NCBI GenBank assembly: GCA_022494885.1
Contig: JAGVSM010001185.1
Coordinates: 23,823-87,822 of the forward strand
DNA length: 64,000 bases
Source of the DNA: Micrasema longulum
Taxonomy: Eukaryota > Arthropoda > Insecta > Trichoptera > Brachycentridae
Direction: 5' to 3'
Notes under the pieces: model-generated
Databases searched by the model: none
What the model was told of the DNA's origin: nothing
Seen by the model: only the letters and a program-made list of their open reading frames with translations
Made by a program: the position numbers and the translations under genes
Shown here: positions 23,869-35,797 of the stretch, one piece after another
How positions within the stretch are numbered: position 1 is the first letter of the stretch
How the letters are laid out: every line of letters starts with the position of its first letter

Positions 23869-24629
23869 CAGTGGGCCGATGATGTATGAAGTTGTATATT
23901 TTTTTAGACATCAAAGTGAAAGGGGTCTAAAAAGTTGCATTTAGGATCATATTGAACGTAAAAATTATTTAAAACTATATTCCACACTACTTTTGGCCCT
24001 CAACCGAGGATTGAAGTTTATAACTGTCTGAATATTTTTTTAATTATCTTTATTAATATGATAATTGTTTTTTTGTTAATAAAGATATACTTAATCACAT
24101 TACTAATTTGAACACGTTTTAAAACTACCGAAATACAAAAATTCTACACTCCGCATAACTGATTCCGTTGAGCGCTTAAATTAGACTTCCATTTAGGAAA
24201 AAGGCAAAGTCACAAAATTCGATTTTATTTAAAGCAATTAAAAAGTATTACGAAATGGAAAAAAATATTTATGAAGAAAAAAAACATATAAAAATTTTAA
24301 ATAATGGTCAAGACATATGTGATAAACAATTTATAAATTAAACATATTTGCAATGTTATTATTAGAACACACATAACAATATGTATGATATGTGTGCCCT
24401 ACTTTAAGATTTAAATAAAATAAAAAAATTGGACTGATTTTCTTACTTAAATACGAAATAACAGCATGTTTAGTACAAAAAAACGACTTTTTCGAAAACT
24501 TTAAGCTCTGGTTGAAGACCAAAAGTGGTATCAATTTTTTTTTTAACGTTTTTACATTCCGAGTAATCCAAAAGGCAACTTTTTAGACCCCTTTCATTTC
24601 AAAATTCGAAAAAAAATATCAGCCCACCC
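23869..24629. mobile_element. MITE-K, 761 bp, TIRs about 140 bp, TA duplication
   Basis: Left 'cagtgggccgatgatg...gaaaggggtctaaaaagttgc...ccacttttggcc(t)caacc' is inverted at the right ('ggttgaagaccaaaagtgg...gcaactttttagacccctttc...cagcccaccc'). TA precedes the left end (23867-23868) and follows the right end (24630-24631). No transposase frame inside, so it depends on a Tc1/mariner-type enzyme by inference. Confidence 0.75.
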
Positions 24630-24639
24630 TAATGTTTAC

Positions 24640-25287
24640 ATTTATTCGCATATTCTTCAGAATCTGCTATCTATTCTTCTTAAACATTTGCATTTGTTCT
24701 GATTTGTCAGTCGCCCTCTGAATCAATTAAACGTAGTTATGCAGAAAACAGCCAGAAGTTATCGGGTGCCGTAAGATTAATTCTATGATCTGTTAAAAAC
24801 TGCCGCTTTTATGCAAAAAAACTGTAATAATCGCCTTCTGAAAATAGTGTTGATCACAAAAACGGCATCTCTCAATTTGCAGAAAACACCCACAGAAAAT
24901 TTTACGGTACAGATGCTGATGGGAAGGTTAATGGCTCCAGAAATCTAGTTCTCCTAAATAAATTTAAGTAGATGATTTATGTAAATAAATTTAAATACAC
25001 CTGTAATCAAAAACTTTTTTAATAAAGATGGTCACCTCATACATTTAAATTTGAATGAGATATCATTTAATATTAGATCTGGCTCTTGGCTCATCAATGC
25101 ATATTTTAGGTTTTGTGGTCAGCCAGACATAGAAAAAATCATCAAAATTTGTTTGATATTTAGTCAAATTATTTTTAAAGTTATTATAACAAATGAAATA
25201 GGTGATTTTTTGCAATTAAGTACCCAAATATAAATATTTAATAATATTTTCAATACATATCGTACTGACACAACATACATAAGAGTT
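24640..25287. repeat. Diffuse inverted-repeat pieces
   Basis: 24723-24765 ('aattaaacgtagttatgcagaaaacagccag') is inverted at 27180-27215 ('ggctggctgttttctgcgtaactacattcaatt'), and related 'ggctgttttctgcaaaatgcacatcttaggttgtgtggtca' sits at 25545-25590. These suggest an old element split by later insertions. No gene seen. Confidence 0.4.
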
Positions 25288-25290
25288 TTA

Positions 25291-25533
25291 AGCTAGGGTT
25301 TCCTAGGACAGCGGTGCCCGCATCTTAACGGCCGTACTGAACGGTGATGCGGTGGACAGCCGTCGTAACGGTGCCTAGAGAGTGGTTTCCTAGGAAAACG
25401 GTGTTATCAACACCATTTAACACCGTTTCTCTAGGAAACCCCTCTCTAGTCGACGTTACGACAGCTGTTCACCGCATCACCGTTCACTACGGCCGTTAAG
25501 ATACGGGCACCGCTGTCCTAGGAAACCCTAGCT
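25291..25533. mobile_element. MITE-D1 hairpin, TTA duplication
   Basis: Almost the whole element is one inverted repeat: 'agctagggtttcctaggacagcggtgcccg' at the left is mirrored at the right. The arms include 'cttaacggccgta(c/g)tgaacggtgatgcggtg' and meet at 'ggtgttatcaacacc'. TTA flanks both ends (25288-25290, 25534-25536), the 3-bp TWA target typical of PIF/Harbinger. Confidence 0.85.
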
Positions 25534-25805
25534 TTACTGGGGCTGGCTGTTTTCTGCAAAATGCACATCTTAGGTTGTGTGGTCAACCAGACTTAAACCT
25601 TAATTGAAACTGGTTAAATACATAATTAAATTATTTTTTGTATTATAAAAAAAAAAATTATGCATTATTTATCATTGGTGAAAGTAAAAAAACATTCCAA
25701 CGGTTGTGTGAATTTGATTATTCACTATTTTCACAAAAGTGCTATTATCAAAACTCTTTATTGGTCAACTGTTCGCCCTCTTCTAGAATATGCCTCCGTG
25801 GTCTG

Positions 25806-26036
25806 GGCCGCGATTATGAACGGCTATCTTTATCGGTATGTACTGAAACGGTATAAACTAATATCGATTACTATGTACAAAAGTGTGTATATGTGTAGGA
25901 CAATTTAAAGTACTTTTGTCGGAAACCGGTAATTGAACATGTTTAAAAAAAAATTGTAAACATATTCTATTTTTCAAACAGAAAACTTAATTTTACTTTG
26001 TAGATAAAATTGAAGATAAATTTTATCTTCCTTTCA
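25806..26036 (+). mobile_element. MITE-C copy 2, nested in LINE
   Basis: Lies exactly between two halves of an RT codon series (compare the uninterrupted homologue at 37030-37060). Blocks are the same as the 20750 copy. The ends are not clear inverted repeats and the target duplication could not be fixed. Confidence 0.65.
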
Positions 26037-26807
26037 AGTCTCCATTATATGTGAATCGCATAAATCTCATTAGATCAGTTCAACATCGCTTGCTTTTAAA
26101 AGTAGCGTAGATGCCTCTAATGTTAGAGACGCCCCTTCTTTATTTACATTTAAGTCAAGATTAAAATGTCACTATCTAAATATTTAAATTGTTACTTAAT
26201 CCTTCTTCTTTCCTTCCCCTCCCCTCTCCTCTCTTGATAGTATAGTGTTAATTTTTAATATATTTTTATTTTGTTAATCTTTGTTTTTAATTTTTGTATA
26301 AACTTGTAAGATTCCAAATGTCCATGTATTTGTAATTTTCTCAAACTGAACGGTTTGGGGAGGTAGGAAGAAATTGCCTTAAGGCAATATGCCCGCCCTT
26401 ATATGTATATATATATTGTATATGTATATAAAGTATTAAATAAATAAATATATGCTTATTATTACTAACTATTCATATGCTGATATAGAGTCAATGTTGA
26501 ATATTTATATTCTACACAAACGTAGAACTAATATTGACTCCATATATATGTTTGGCTTACTAAATGGTAAAATCGATGTTCCATCATTACTGGAACAGGT
26601 AAAATTCCATATTCCGACTCGTAGGTTGAGAAACAATGAAGTACTGTCCATCGATCAGCATAGAACAAACTATTGCCTTAATTCTCCAATGACCCGCCTT
26701 TGTTTTATTGTTCACTCGGGACAAGATCTTTACTTTTTTGGTTTGAGTTTACAACAATTTATACGAGCACTAAATAAATAGTCCATATCTTGTCTCGATG
26801 TCCCTTA

Positions 26808-27040
26808 AGCTAGGGTTTCCTAGGACAGCGGTGCCCGTATCTTAACGGCCGTAGTGAACGGTGATGCGGTGGACAGCCGTCGTAGTGGTGACTAGAGAGT
26901 GGTTTCATTTTTTAACGGTGTTATCAACACCATTTTTATAGGAAACCACTCTCTAGTCACCGTTACGACGGCTGTCAACCGCGTTAATGTTCACTACGGC
27001 CGTTAAAATACGGGCACCGCTGTCCTAGGAAACCCGAGCT
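26808..27040. mobile_element. MITE-D2 hairpin, TTA duplication, nested in LINE 3' UTR
   Basis: Same termini and arms as MITE-D1. TTA flanks at 26805-26807 and 27041-27043. The related LINE at 54410-54430 reads 'gatgtccttatgtttgtcaatgc' without the insert, so it serves as an empty site with the single TTA. Confidence 0.88.
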
Positions 27041-28212
27041 TTAGGTTTGTCAACGCTTCTTTTTTATTTATTAATGTTTTTGACTGTTCCTATATTGTAA
27101 TATTAATACCCTATGAATTTCATAAATAGACCATGTCCGTAAAGTAATAAATAAATCAATCTCAGTTTTTTTTTTCTATGGCTGGCTGTTTTCTGCGTAA
27201 CTACATTCAATTCTTCTAAAGGAACAAAGTCGATTATATAGGAACGCCGCAGACTACTGAATCTGACGTACGAATATCGGCGAATTATAGAGCCTAAATT
27301 TGTGCTTTCAACTAATAAAAAAAACGGCGGATAGTAGTTGTCGGATAATCGGACAGCGGATTACTTAGAGAAACCTGTGTGTCAGTTGTAACCAGTATAC
27401 TTGTCAGTATTTATTCTTTGATGTGTTTGGTGGTCCAGCCTAATGTTTTCAGGAAATAAAAATACTCTTAAATGAATCCATATATGAGGGTACTATTTGT
27501 AAACCCGGAAAATCCATCTTTCTTTATTTTGAGCAAATCCCAATAAACTGATACAATTCTTTTTTATTTTAATTCTCTGATAAAACGCCGCGTTGTTTTC
27601 GATATAAAATTTCTGTACAAAATATTAAACTACAAAATAGATACTAACCTCCTAAATAAAATACAAATAAAAGCGGGATTGAGAACACTCAGTCATCGGG
27701 AAATATTTTAAATGCATTTTTTTTTTCAAATATTGCTACATACCACACACCTATGGCCCGCTTGTGTCATTTTCTGAACACACCTCGTGTTAGCATTTTT
27801 TATAGTAAAAAATATCGATTAATGAAAAAGTTCAAATTTGAAAATAGTCAGTTTTGGAAAAGAACCCTACAATATTTTTTTACCGTAAATAAATTAGTTA
27901 TGCGAGCTGTGTTGTTTTTTAAGCATTCGTTAAAAATATTTTCCCTTTGTTCGTTTCTAGATGCTAGTAAAGATTCGTAAAGCTATGGTTTCCTAAGACA
28001 GCGGTACCGTCACAAAGCGGCCGTCAGGGGACGGCGGATGACGTCATTAAAACGTTGACTATGTAAATCAATGGCGCTGGTTTCCTAGAGAGCGTTGACC
28101 GTGAACGTAACGTCGAAGCAACGGTGCCGCCATTTGCAGGACGGCCGTCACAGCGGTGCGAACTGTTTTCGAACGGTTTTTGTCGCGAAGCGGTGACCGT
28201 TTGGCTGTCAAA

Positions 28213-28369
28213 ATGAGTGCAAACGTGGTGCGGAATGTTGAAAATGTCGAAATATTGATTAATTTTGTAAAAATCATGACGATTTATGTAATGGAAGGGC
28301 AAAGACTATTAAAAGTCGAGTTGAAACAAAGTTCGTGAAGAAATATCGGGACAACGCTTGAAATATCAG
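28213..28369 (+). pseudogene. MADF/Myb-like DNA-binding exon, decayed
   Basis: Starts MSANVVRNVENVEILINFV. A single-base slip then moves the likely frame to NHDDLCNGRAKTIKSRVETK, and FVKKYRDNA follows, where a TGA stands at a position likely to have been Trp. A good donor (CAG|GTATGT) ends the exon at 28369. The pattern of a short helix 'veiLI.fV..h..L', a basic stretch and an aromatic near the end is MADF-like. Harbinger elements commonly encode such a partner protein. Family assignment is by eye only. Confidence 0.4.
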
Positions 28370-29054
28370 GTATGTACTAAAATGTAAATAACAATAGAAT
28401 CATATAAAAATAACAGAGCAACTGTTTATAAGCTACAAGAAAAAAGCTAAGCATCTATCATAATGTTATTTTTCTAATTCAAAACATTTATTATAACATT
28501 GTTTATACGTAATAGATTCCAAGGAATCCTAACCTATTTATTGTGTCTGCAGATAATTGGTTGAATTCTATATTAAAATTTCGTAAGGTATCCAAAGTAA
28601 AATGCTTGTATTGGATTCAATTATCCTTTTATTTTTTTTATTTACAAAGGTGTAAAATGTGACGCATTTTGTCTTGTAAGGACATTATCAAACTTTTTAT
28701 TAGGTTACCTTACCAAATCCTAACCTATTTTGAAGTTGACATTTTATGAAATAACACACAACATTTCAGATTAAAAGTCACATGGGTGTGATTTAAAATA
28801 AGGAGTTCTCCATGAATATTAAAGAGCCAAGAAAAATGCCTGGAACATAATCTTAACAGAGTTAGTTTGATGAATTTTAAATAAAATATGCCCTTGAACA
28901 TGAAATGAATACAACAAATTTGTCGATGGATACAAATAAGTATACCAATGTAATTCTTGTATAAACATTACTATAATATTTTTTCTGCATTAATTATTAC
29001 ATTTATTTATTCTAGAAAGCTACAAACACCAAAGAGTAGTCACCAATATAAACA

Positions 29055-29440
29055 ATTTTTGTTACAACTGAGAGGGAAAACATTTTTGAGAAGGGAATAC
29101 TGAATTTGCGTCGTAGGTGAATTGGTTCAGGCGAATAAATCTCACCGAAATGATAAAAGTTTCAGCTCTTTTACTTCACAAAAGAAAACAGATGGAAGAG
29201 TTGAGGAAATGTGATGTTAAAACATAGGCAGAATGGAGAATGTTACAATGTGTAAAATGCCTACTTAAACCAGCCTATGACAGAGCATAAGCCCTGTAAG
29301 TGCCTAGACTTCCATATTCCCTTCTCGAAAATGTTTTCCCTCTCTGTTGCAACAAATTTAGATCTAGATAACTCCCTAGGGAGGAAATCCAGCCTGTCTG
29401 CAAACATTTGGACATACTCAAAACATTGTTTTTAATGAGT
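29055..29440 (-). mobile_element. MITE-A copy with both inner TIRs and one outer end
   Basis: 'gttacaactgagagggaaaacatttttgagaagggaat' at the left is inverted at 29325-29362 ('attcccttctcgaaaatgttttccctctctgttgcaac'). Then comes the outer end 'ggaaatccagcctgtctgcaaacatttggacatactcaaaac'. Confidence 0.75.
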
Positions 29441-29754
29441 AAACTTATGGCACAGAAAAACGATTAAATGTAGACATACTTGGGACTTATTAATACATTT
29501 GTTCCAGGATTCTTATCACCGAATTCAATTAAATAATATGGTATGTAAATGAGCTCCCATTTATATTTGAGACAAGTTCAAACTAGTTTTATAGCAACTC
29601 CATAAACACCAGTAATAAGTTCTTATTTAGATACATAAGGTAGGTTGCAATAACTTTCCTGTATATTCATTGTGAATTTTATTTTCAGAATAAGTACATA
29701 CTACAAAATTATTTTCACCCAAGTGCAGATCAAGATACGAGTAGTGAGAGGGTA

Positions 29755-30158
29755 GATACTCTCCCGATAGTACTACTAGATTTGCTGTGCGAGTCGAACT
29801 CAAATGTTTGCCAGCAGAAATTACTAGGCTCCCGAGCGATTTCTTCACTGCCTCAACATGCAAGGACAAGGGGACATTCGTCAACGACCTACGACTCAGA
29901 CTCGCAGACATCAGACAAACACCAGGCATCCACCACAGTCCAAAGAAAACCTTTATCCACAAAGAACTTCTCAACACGAGCCACGTATTTATATTTACTG
30001 ACTGCCACAGAAGACCATTCCAGAACGCCATACAATGTAGAACAGACGGGAGACAAGACTTTCTGAAATCTACCTTCACTATTGTGATGGAAAAATCCAA
30101 TGACACCATCGGACTCACCAGATCCACCTCCAGGAAGGCAGACACTCCCCTGAAATGA
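29755..30158 (+). pseudogene. Ty3/gypsy integrase C-terminal fragment
   Basis: Translation shows TLPIVLLDLL, then after a frame shift ECLPAEITRLPSDFF-like text (the exact start is VELKCLPAEITRLPSDFF), LRLRLADIRQTPGIHH, NTSHVFIFTDCHRRPFQNA and an end in SRKADTPLK. This is the well-known end of the gypsy integrase ('lYG..LRLPgeFf', 'thVFvR.D..r.pLqppYdGPy'). The catalytic core is absent. A short relic in the middle of the composite region. Confidence 0.6.
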
Positions 30159-30229
30159 ACACTTCCCAGAATAATACTGATCATAAAAACAAAAATGTAC
30201 TAATAAATATGAGCAAACTATTTTTACCT

Positions 30230-32425
30230 GGATGCAAATTATGTTTTAAATACCTCTTATGAATGTACACATTATTGTAATTCCATTTTGTATTATAATT
30301 TTATATGTATTCTTCTCCGTTTTTTAGATCATGAGAAATGTAGTTTATACTCATATAATATATTTTCCATTACATAATATTTATGTAAATTTAGGATTAT
30401 AATGAAAAATCCTCAAGTATGCTATACTAAAATGATTTCGTGTTTAGCATTAGGTCTTATACTCATATATATACATATAACTCATAAAATATTAGTTCTT
30501 TATACAAATATGAACCAAACTTTTCTTCTTTAAATATCTCTTTGTAAAAAGAGATATTTAAAGAAAAAAAGACAATAAATTTAAGTTAATTTAAAAAAAC
30601 ATCTTAAAAAAATAATAACATATTATGGTAAAAAAAGCAATATATTATTTTTAAATGCTATTCTAAAAGTAATTCAAATAAGTTTAAAAATATAAAACCA
30701 GCAGTGAAAAAAGAAAGAATAAAAGTCTTTCAAGTGAAATGTAAAAGAGCATCAGAAATTCAAATATATTAAAAAAATATTTTGTACTTTCTCCAGCCTG
30801 TCAATATAAGTAATGTATTGTGGATTCCAAATTATGGATGCAAATTCTAGGTGAGTACTTACATAGCTATAATAGAGTAATAATGAATTGATTACAATGT
30901 CTGCTTTGTAATGACAAATGTATTCTTTATGTTTGTTGTTACTATGTAAAATACTATATTATATTTTGACAGACTAATAAAATGAATTTAATTATGATTC
31001 AAAGAGGTTGGACATATACTTGTATGATAGGGAGCAGATGATATTCCTAAAGAGTTAAAAGTTATACAATACTGTGTTGTGGGGTACATAAATTATTAGT
31101 TAAACGCTGAAGACATTTTGGTTTCGAACTTACAGTTTGTAGTTATGTATATTATTACATATGAAAGTTATAAGTATCTATTATGGTGTCTGTAAGAAGT
31201 AAGTGTATAATAATTGAAATTTTTCAGAAGAAATCTGTACAGTTTATATATAGTAAGCAATATTAAGTTCTGATGTTACAGTATAAATTGTTACTACAAT
31301 TATTACAAGTTTATATATGTATATTAAAGAAAACGTAAAGTAAAGTGAATTCTGGTTCTTTTGTTTTACAAAGAGATATTTAAAGAAGAAAAGTTTGGTT
31401 CATATTTGTATAAAAGTACAAATATTATATGAGTTACATATAATATATGCGTATAAGACCTAATGCTAAGTAATCTCACGAAATGTAAGAAAGCATCAGA
31501 AATTCAAATGTTTTAAAAAATATGTTGTACTTTCTCCAGCCTGTCAATATAAGTAATGTATCGTGGTTTGTAAGTTATGAATGCAAATTCTAGGTGAGTA
31601 CTTACATAGCTATAATAGAGTAATAATGAATTAATAACAATGTCTGCTTTGTAATGACAAATGTATTCTTTATGTTTGTTGTTACTATGTAAAATACTAT
31701 ATTATATTTTGACAGACTAATAAAATGAATTTAATTATGATTCAAAGAGGTTGGACATATACTTGTATGATATGGAGCAGATGATATTCCTAAAGAATTA
31801 AAAGTTATACAATACTGTGTTGTGAGGTACATAAATTATTAGTTAAACGCTGAAGACATTTTGGTTTCGAACTTACAGTTTGTAGTTATGTATATTATTA
31901 CATATGAAAGTTATAAGTATATATTATGGTGTCTGTAAGAAGTAAGTGTATAATAATTGTAATTTTTCAGAAGAAATCTGTAGAGTTTATATATAGTAAG
32001 CAATATTAAGTTCTGATGTTCCAGTATAAATTGTTACTATAATATTTACAAGTTCATAAATGAATATTAAAGAAAACATGAAGTAAAGTGAATTCTGGTT
32101 CATTTGTTTTACAAAGAGATATTTAAAAAAGAAAAGTTTGGTTTATATTTGTATAAAAGTACAAATATTATATGAGTTACATATATATGGGTATAAGACC
32201 TAATGCTAAACAAGAAATCGTTTTAGTATCGTTATCGTTTGAGAATTTTTCATTATGATCTTAAATTTACATAAATATTATGCAATAGAGAATATATTAT
32301 GTGAGTATAAACTCCATTTCTCATGATTTACAAAAAGGAGAAGAATACATATAAAATTATAATACAAAATGGAATAACAATAATGTGTATATTCATAAGA
32401 GGTATTAAAAACATAATTTACATAA
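30230..32425. mobile_element. Foldback with internal tandem duplication
   Basis: Arms of about 320 bp (30230-30550 and 32105-32425) are inverted, for example 'aatacctcttatgaatgtacacattattg' against 'caataatgtgtatattcataagaggtatt', and 'tagcattaggtcttatactcat' against 'gtataagacctaatgcta'. Between the arms lie two direct copies of a unit of about 743 bp ('ctccagcctgtcaatataagtaatg' at 30791 and 31534). No coding frame found. Confidence 0.75.
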
Positions 32426-32694
32426 AATTTTGCATACTATAAAACTATGTAATAGTACTTAATGTTTCCTAAATAAAAGAAAAAATATTTCTTTCTCTTA
32501 TTTCTGTTTACAGGATATCATGATTTGTTCACCAAAACACTAGAAATTGGCCCTGTGAAGGAATAGAACGCACCAAGATCAGTTACAAATAAAAATGTAG
32601 TTATTGCATATATTATTTTTATTTAATCAAAAATATACACCTTTTATTTTATAAATTATTATGTAATGTATTTTTTAAAATTATTTGAGTATGA

Positions 32695-33715
32695 TCTTCT
32701 TCTTCTCTGGTCTCAATCCTGGGATTGGCTGGCAGCAATTCCTTTCATTCTTCTCCTCCATTCCTCCCTGTCTTGTGCAGCTCATTTAAAGTCAACATAT
32801 GATGAGCAGCGCACGTCCTCTAATAGGTCCTCCAGGTACTCTCGGCGTGGGCATCCCCTAGAATTTGTTCCCTCGGTCATCCCCTCCATTGCACATGCAG
32901 GCCTTCTTGACGTATTACATGACCGATCCATCTCGCTCGCCTTTCGGACAAGGTCCTGAGCAGGTGCCTTCCACCTTCGATTCATTTTTTTTTTTTTTTT
33001 GCACCACAACAGGCCAGGAGGCCTAATTACAGTGGTTAATTACATCACAGAGCACCCAGGCTTGAGAAAAATCACATTTTAATTTTTTGTGTTCTCACCG
33101 GGAATCGAACCCGGAACCTTCCGTGCGTGAGTCAAGCGTCTTGACAACTACACCACGGAGGCCGCCTTTGGAGAGAGAATTCTTTGGAGAACCTCCTCAT
33201 TTGTAATGTGGTCTCTCCAGGAAATTCCTCGTAGTCTTCTATAGGACCACATCTCAAAAGCCTCTAGTCTCTGTTTATCTCTTTCGGATACGCACCATGT
33301 CTCGCAGCCATACATCAAGATACTCCATAAATAGGTCTTGATTAGGAGTATTCTTAGTTTTAGGTCTATATTATTTGATTCTTTTATTTTGGACCTTTTA
33401 TTAAATGCAAGTCTAGCTTGATGTATACGGCTGTCGACCTCGCTCTTAGACCGACCGTCCCGGGTTATTTTGCTCCCGAGGTAGACAAACTCCTTGGTGT
33501 TCTTTAGTGGTATTCCCGACATCACTACTCTCATCTGGTGTTGCATTCGGCCTACAGTCAGTAGCTTTGTTTGTCTTTATTTATCTTCATACTGTAGTTA
33601 TTTTGAAGAATGCTTTCCATAGTTGTAAGGGCTCTTGCAGTTCTTCTTCACTTTCAGCAACCATAGCAATATCGTCAGCAAACCTTATCATATCCCATTT
33701 AGTATGATATTAATA
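32695..33715 (-). pseudogene. Non-LTR reverse transcriptase remnant, split by SINE-2
   Basis: On the minus strand the catalytic FADD box lies near 33690-33675 (MIRFADDIAM). Then 33546-33164 encodes EFVYLGSKITRDGRSKSEVD, RIHQARLAFNKRSKIKE, YLWSILMYGCETWCVSERDK and RRLRGISWRDHITNEEV. The SINE interrupts here, and the C-terminal part runs on to 32695. Same family as 9650-10540. Confidence 0.75.
32985..33163 (-). mobile_element. SINE-2 copy nested in LINE
   Basis: Head at 33163 ('cggcctccgtggtgtag'), box B complement 'gggaatcgaaccc' at 33100, and poly(A) seen as the T run at 32985-33000. Confidence 0.85.
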
Positions 33716-34069
33716 ACAATAATTACAGGATTAAATAAACTTAAATTAGTTATTATATAGATGTGATTATAAGTAATTATGATATTTTACAAATTGCAAA
33801 TATTTATCTATAAATCCAACATACTCAAGGAATACTATTTAAAAGTTTAACATATAACATCAAATCAGAGAGACTAAACATATATTATATAAACTATAAA
33901 TCGTATATTTGTTTTTACATTATAAATTTAAGATGTTTCTATCCACTTGTATCATACACACACTCACCCTTTCCACAAACCCACCCTCACACTCATATAC
34001 ACTAACTCTCATATTCACATACCTACCAAAACCTCACTCCACGCCAGCAATATTACAGCACATTTAAAT

Positions 34070-34850
34070 CAAAGCTTTCTCTCACTCTCTAAGACTTGCA
34101 AATAAATAATACAATAATAAGCTCCACTCGTTTGACGATAACAGCCGAACCTCGCTTCTAAGTTATCGTTTTGAAATTTACTCAAGAGTAAATATTCTAC
34201 TTTATGCATGGAAAATATATATAGGATTAACATTGAAAACGCATCCAATGTAGTAATGGGGGATTTAAATTTTTGTACACCTAGAGACTAACTCTCAGGT
34301 ATTGAGAGTCTCCAAGTTTTTAACCAAAGGGACATGTTTCTTAGAAAATTTTTATGATCTACACTAATGGGTTCCTTGTGAAGATTGTTGAATCTCTGAA
34401 ATTCAAATACACTTTACCCATTTACAATCTTCCACCATCTACAAAATATACTTTTAAAATCTAGAGTACTCTCGGGTTCTACAAACAGTTCTGGATTTTT
34501 AGGCGCTACACACTTTAAACCCACCAATTGTTTTCTCATTAATAACTTTTAACTCTAGGGATACATTTTGTTTTAGAATGTTGCTTGGATATAGGACTTT
34601 GTATGATATCATGTGCCCAAATTTGATCAAGGTTTTTTTTCAAGATCATTAATGAATTTCGAATGTTGAAATTGAGCGTCTAATATTATACTGAAATCAT
34701 TTAAATGAGGATTATTTTGAATTGATCCAATTATTGCAAACACACTTAATTAAATGTAATTTGAAAAATAAAGTTCGACTATTATCTAAAGGGTGAGGTA
34801 AACTAGGGAGTAATATTTTATCTGTTTGAAACAATTCAAATGCCTTTTTT
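34070..34850 (-). pseudogene. P-element-like (THAP9-type) transposase fragment
   Basis: Minus-strand reading in order: KAFELFQTDKILLPSLPHP, LHLIKCVCNNWINSK (about 34765-34720), LKQNVSLELKVI, STLDFKSIFCRWWKIVN (about 34475-34427), HKEPISVDHKNFLRNMSLWL, LLLSKFQNDNLEARFGCYRQ followed by TSGAYY (about 34185-34118), and VLESERKL. These match, in order, the landmarks of insect P-like transposases: 'hLlKcirNNWln', 'W.ilNvks', 'fQtDnLE.RFg.yRqlsG' and 'ilesEkkl'. Several stops and frame shifts disable it. The N-terminal THAP domain was not found here. Confidence 0.7.
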
Positions 34851-34904
34851 GTTAATAGCATTATTATCGGATATCAAAGATATTGTGAAGTAGGCCTTGT
34901 ATAC

Positions 34905-35262
34905 AAACCCCTGACGTCACTGCAACCTGTGAAGATCTATTGTGATGGATTAAATTAATTAAAAACAACTACTGCACAACATCATTATACTTACAGAATA
35001 TTTTTCTTTAATGAAATGAACAAAGATAATAAAAAGTACAGTCAGGAATACAATATATTTAAGAAAGAAGTAAAAAATTACATCTATAATTCTTCTTTAT
35101 GTAACACTGATTGAAAACATCGTTAATATCTTTTTTGTAATTTATTTATGTTATTCTAAAAATAATATTGATTAAAATAAAATAATCTATTATAAGACGT
35201 CACTCCCCATTATGTACACAAGAATTGTTTATTTCTTTTACGTAATGGGAAACGTTAATGTA
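34905..35262 (-). repeat. Repeat family N, interrupts the Harbinger remnant
   Basis: Ends shared with 54070-54268: 'ctgacgtcactgcaacctgtgaagatctattgt' at the left and 'tttacgtaatgggaaacgtta' at the right, with different interiors. It sits directly downstream of the first catalytic Asp of the transposase. Confidence 0.45.
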
Positions 35263-35334
35263 AATATATGTAATTGAAAAATGTAAAAAAATGTATTTAA
35301 TATTGTATTTAAATTTGTTATTAATAAATTTTTT

Positions 35335-35797
35335 AAAAAAATCTATTGCACCTATAACTTTAAGAAATCCTCTCATACAAAATAAGCCGGATATAACTAC
35401 ATTTGTTCGGGACACTGGCTTCATTATCATATAGGTAGTCCGGTGTTTTTCATGCCAATTGATGTTGATGTTGAAATAGTTTGGTGACTAAATTCGTGTA
35501 TATCAGCAGAGTCGTCTTGAATCTGGAAGATTTATCAAAAGTTAATATCTATAGGCATTAAACATTTACGTATTTAAAATTGTCAAATGAATTGACAGAA
35601 ACGATACTTACATATTGCCAAAATTATTATTCATTACATACCTCATTACTACTCCAGTACCGAATAGCAAATAGGCCCTGGAGTTCTACTGGTATTTTCT
35701 CATCTCGTTTGTGTCCTTCCAAATCGAGTTTTACTAGAGTAATTATGCGCCTCATATTTTCCTTCGAAAAACAGTATTTCTCCTTGAATTCACTGTC
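35335..35797 (-). pseudogene. PIF/Harbinger transposase, N-terminal two exons, decayed
   Basis: Exon A (35797-35642, minus) reads EFKEKYCFSKENMRRIITLV, LDLEGHKRDEKIPVELQGLF and AIRYWSSNE, then a donor GAG|GTATGT. Exon B starts after TTCCAG at 35522 in the same phase: IQDDSADIHEFSHQTISTS. After a frame shift it gives GLFCMRGFLKVIGAID. These correspond to the family's 'f...fRlsk..f..Ll..l', 'ip...QLL.aLrf.a.g', 'vad.hgisq.tvsr.i' and 'fP.viGaIDgthi' with the first catalytic Asp. The later catalytic residues are missing. Confidence 0.65.

Larger units (their letters stand above)
25640..27160 (+). pseudogene. CR1/jockey-group LINE 3' part with two nested MITEs
   Basis: 25690-25805 encodes the RT thumb region (IIKTLYWSTVRPLLEYASVVW). 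The frame is interrupted by MITE-C (25806-26036) and continues with LYVNRINLIRSVQHRLLLKV. A decayed part follows. At 26452-26781 an open frame gives the C-terminus (HKRRTNIDSIYMFGLLNGKI, then PTRRLRNNEV and a stop after RALNK). The 3' UTR is split by MITE-D2 and resumes at 27044, ending at about 27155 in 'aataaataaatc'. Confidence 0.7.

Noticed and set aside
29627..30184. Minus-strand open frame of 185 codons
   Set aside because: Antisense to the gypsy integrase fragment. Its composition is that of a reverse-strand shadow.
34240..34335. Plus-strand 'VVMGDLNF', resembling the GDxN motif of a LINE endonuclease
   Set aside because: The opposite strand reads an ordered series of P-transposase landmarks through the same bases, so the plus-strand motif is a shadow.
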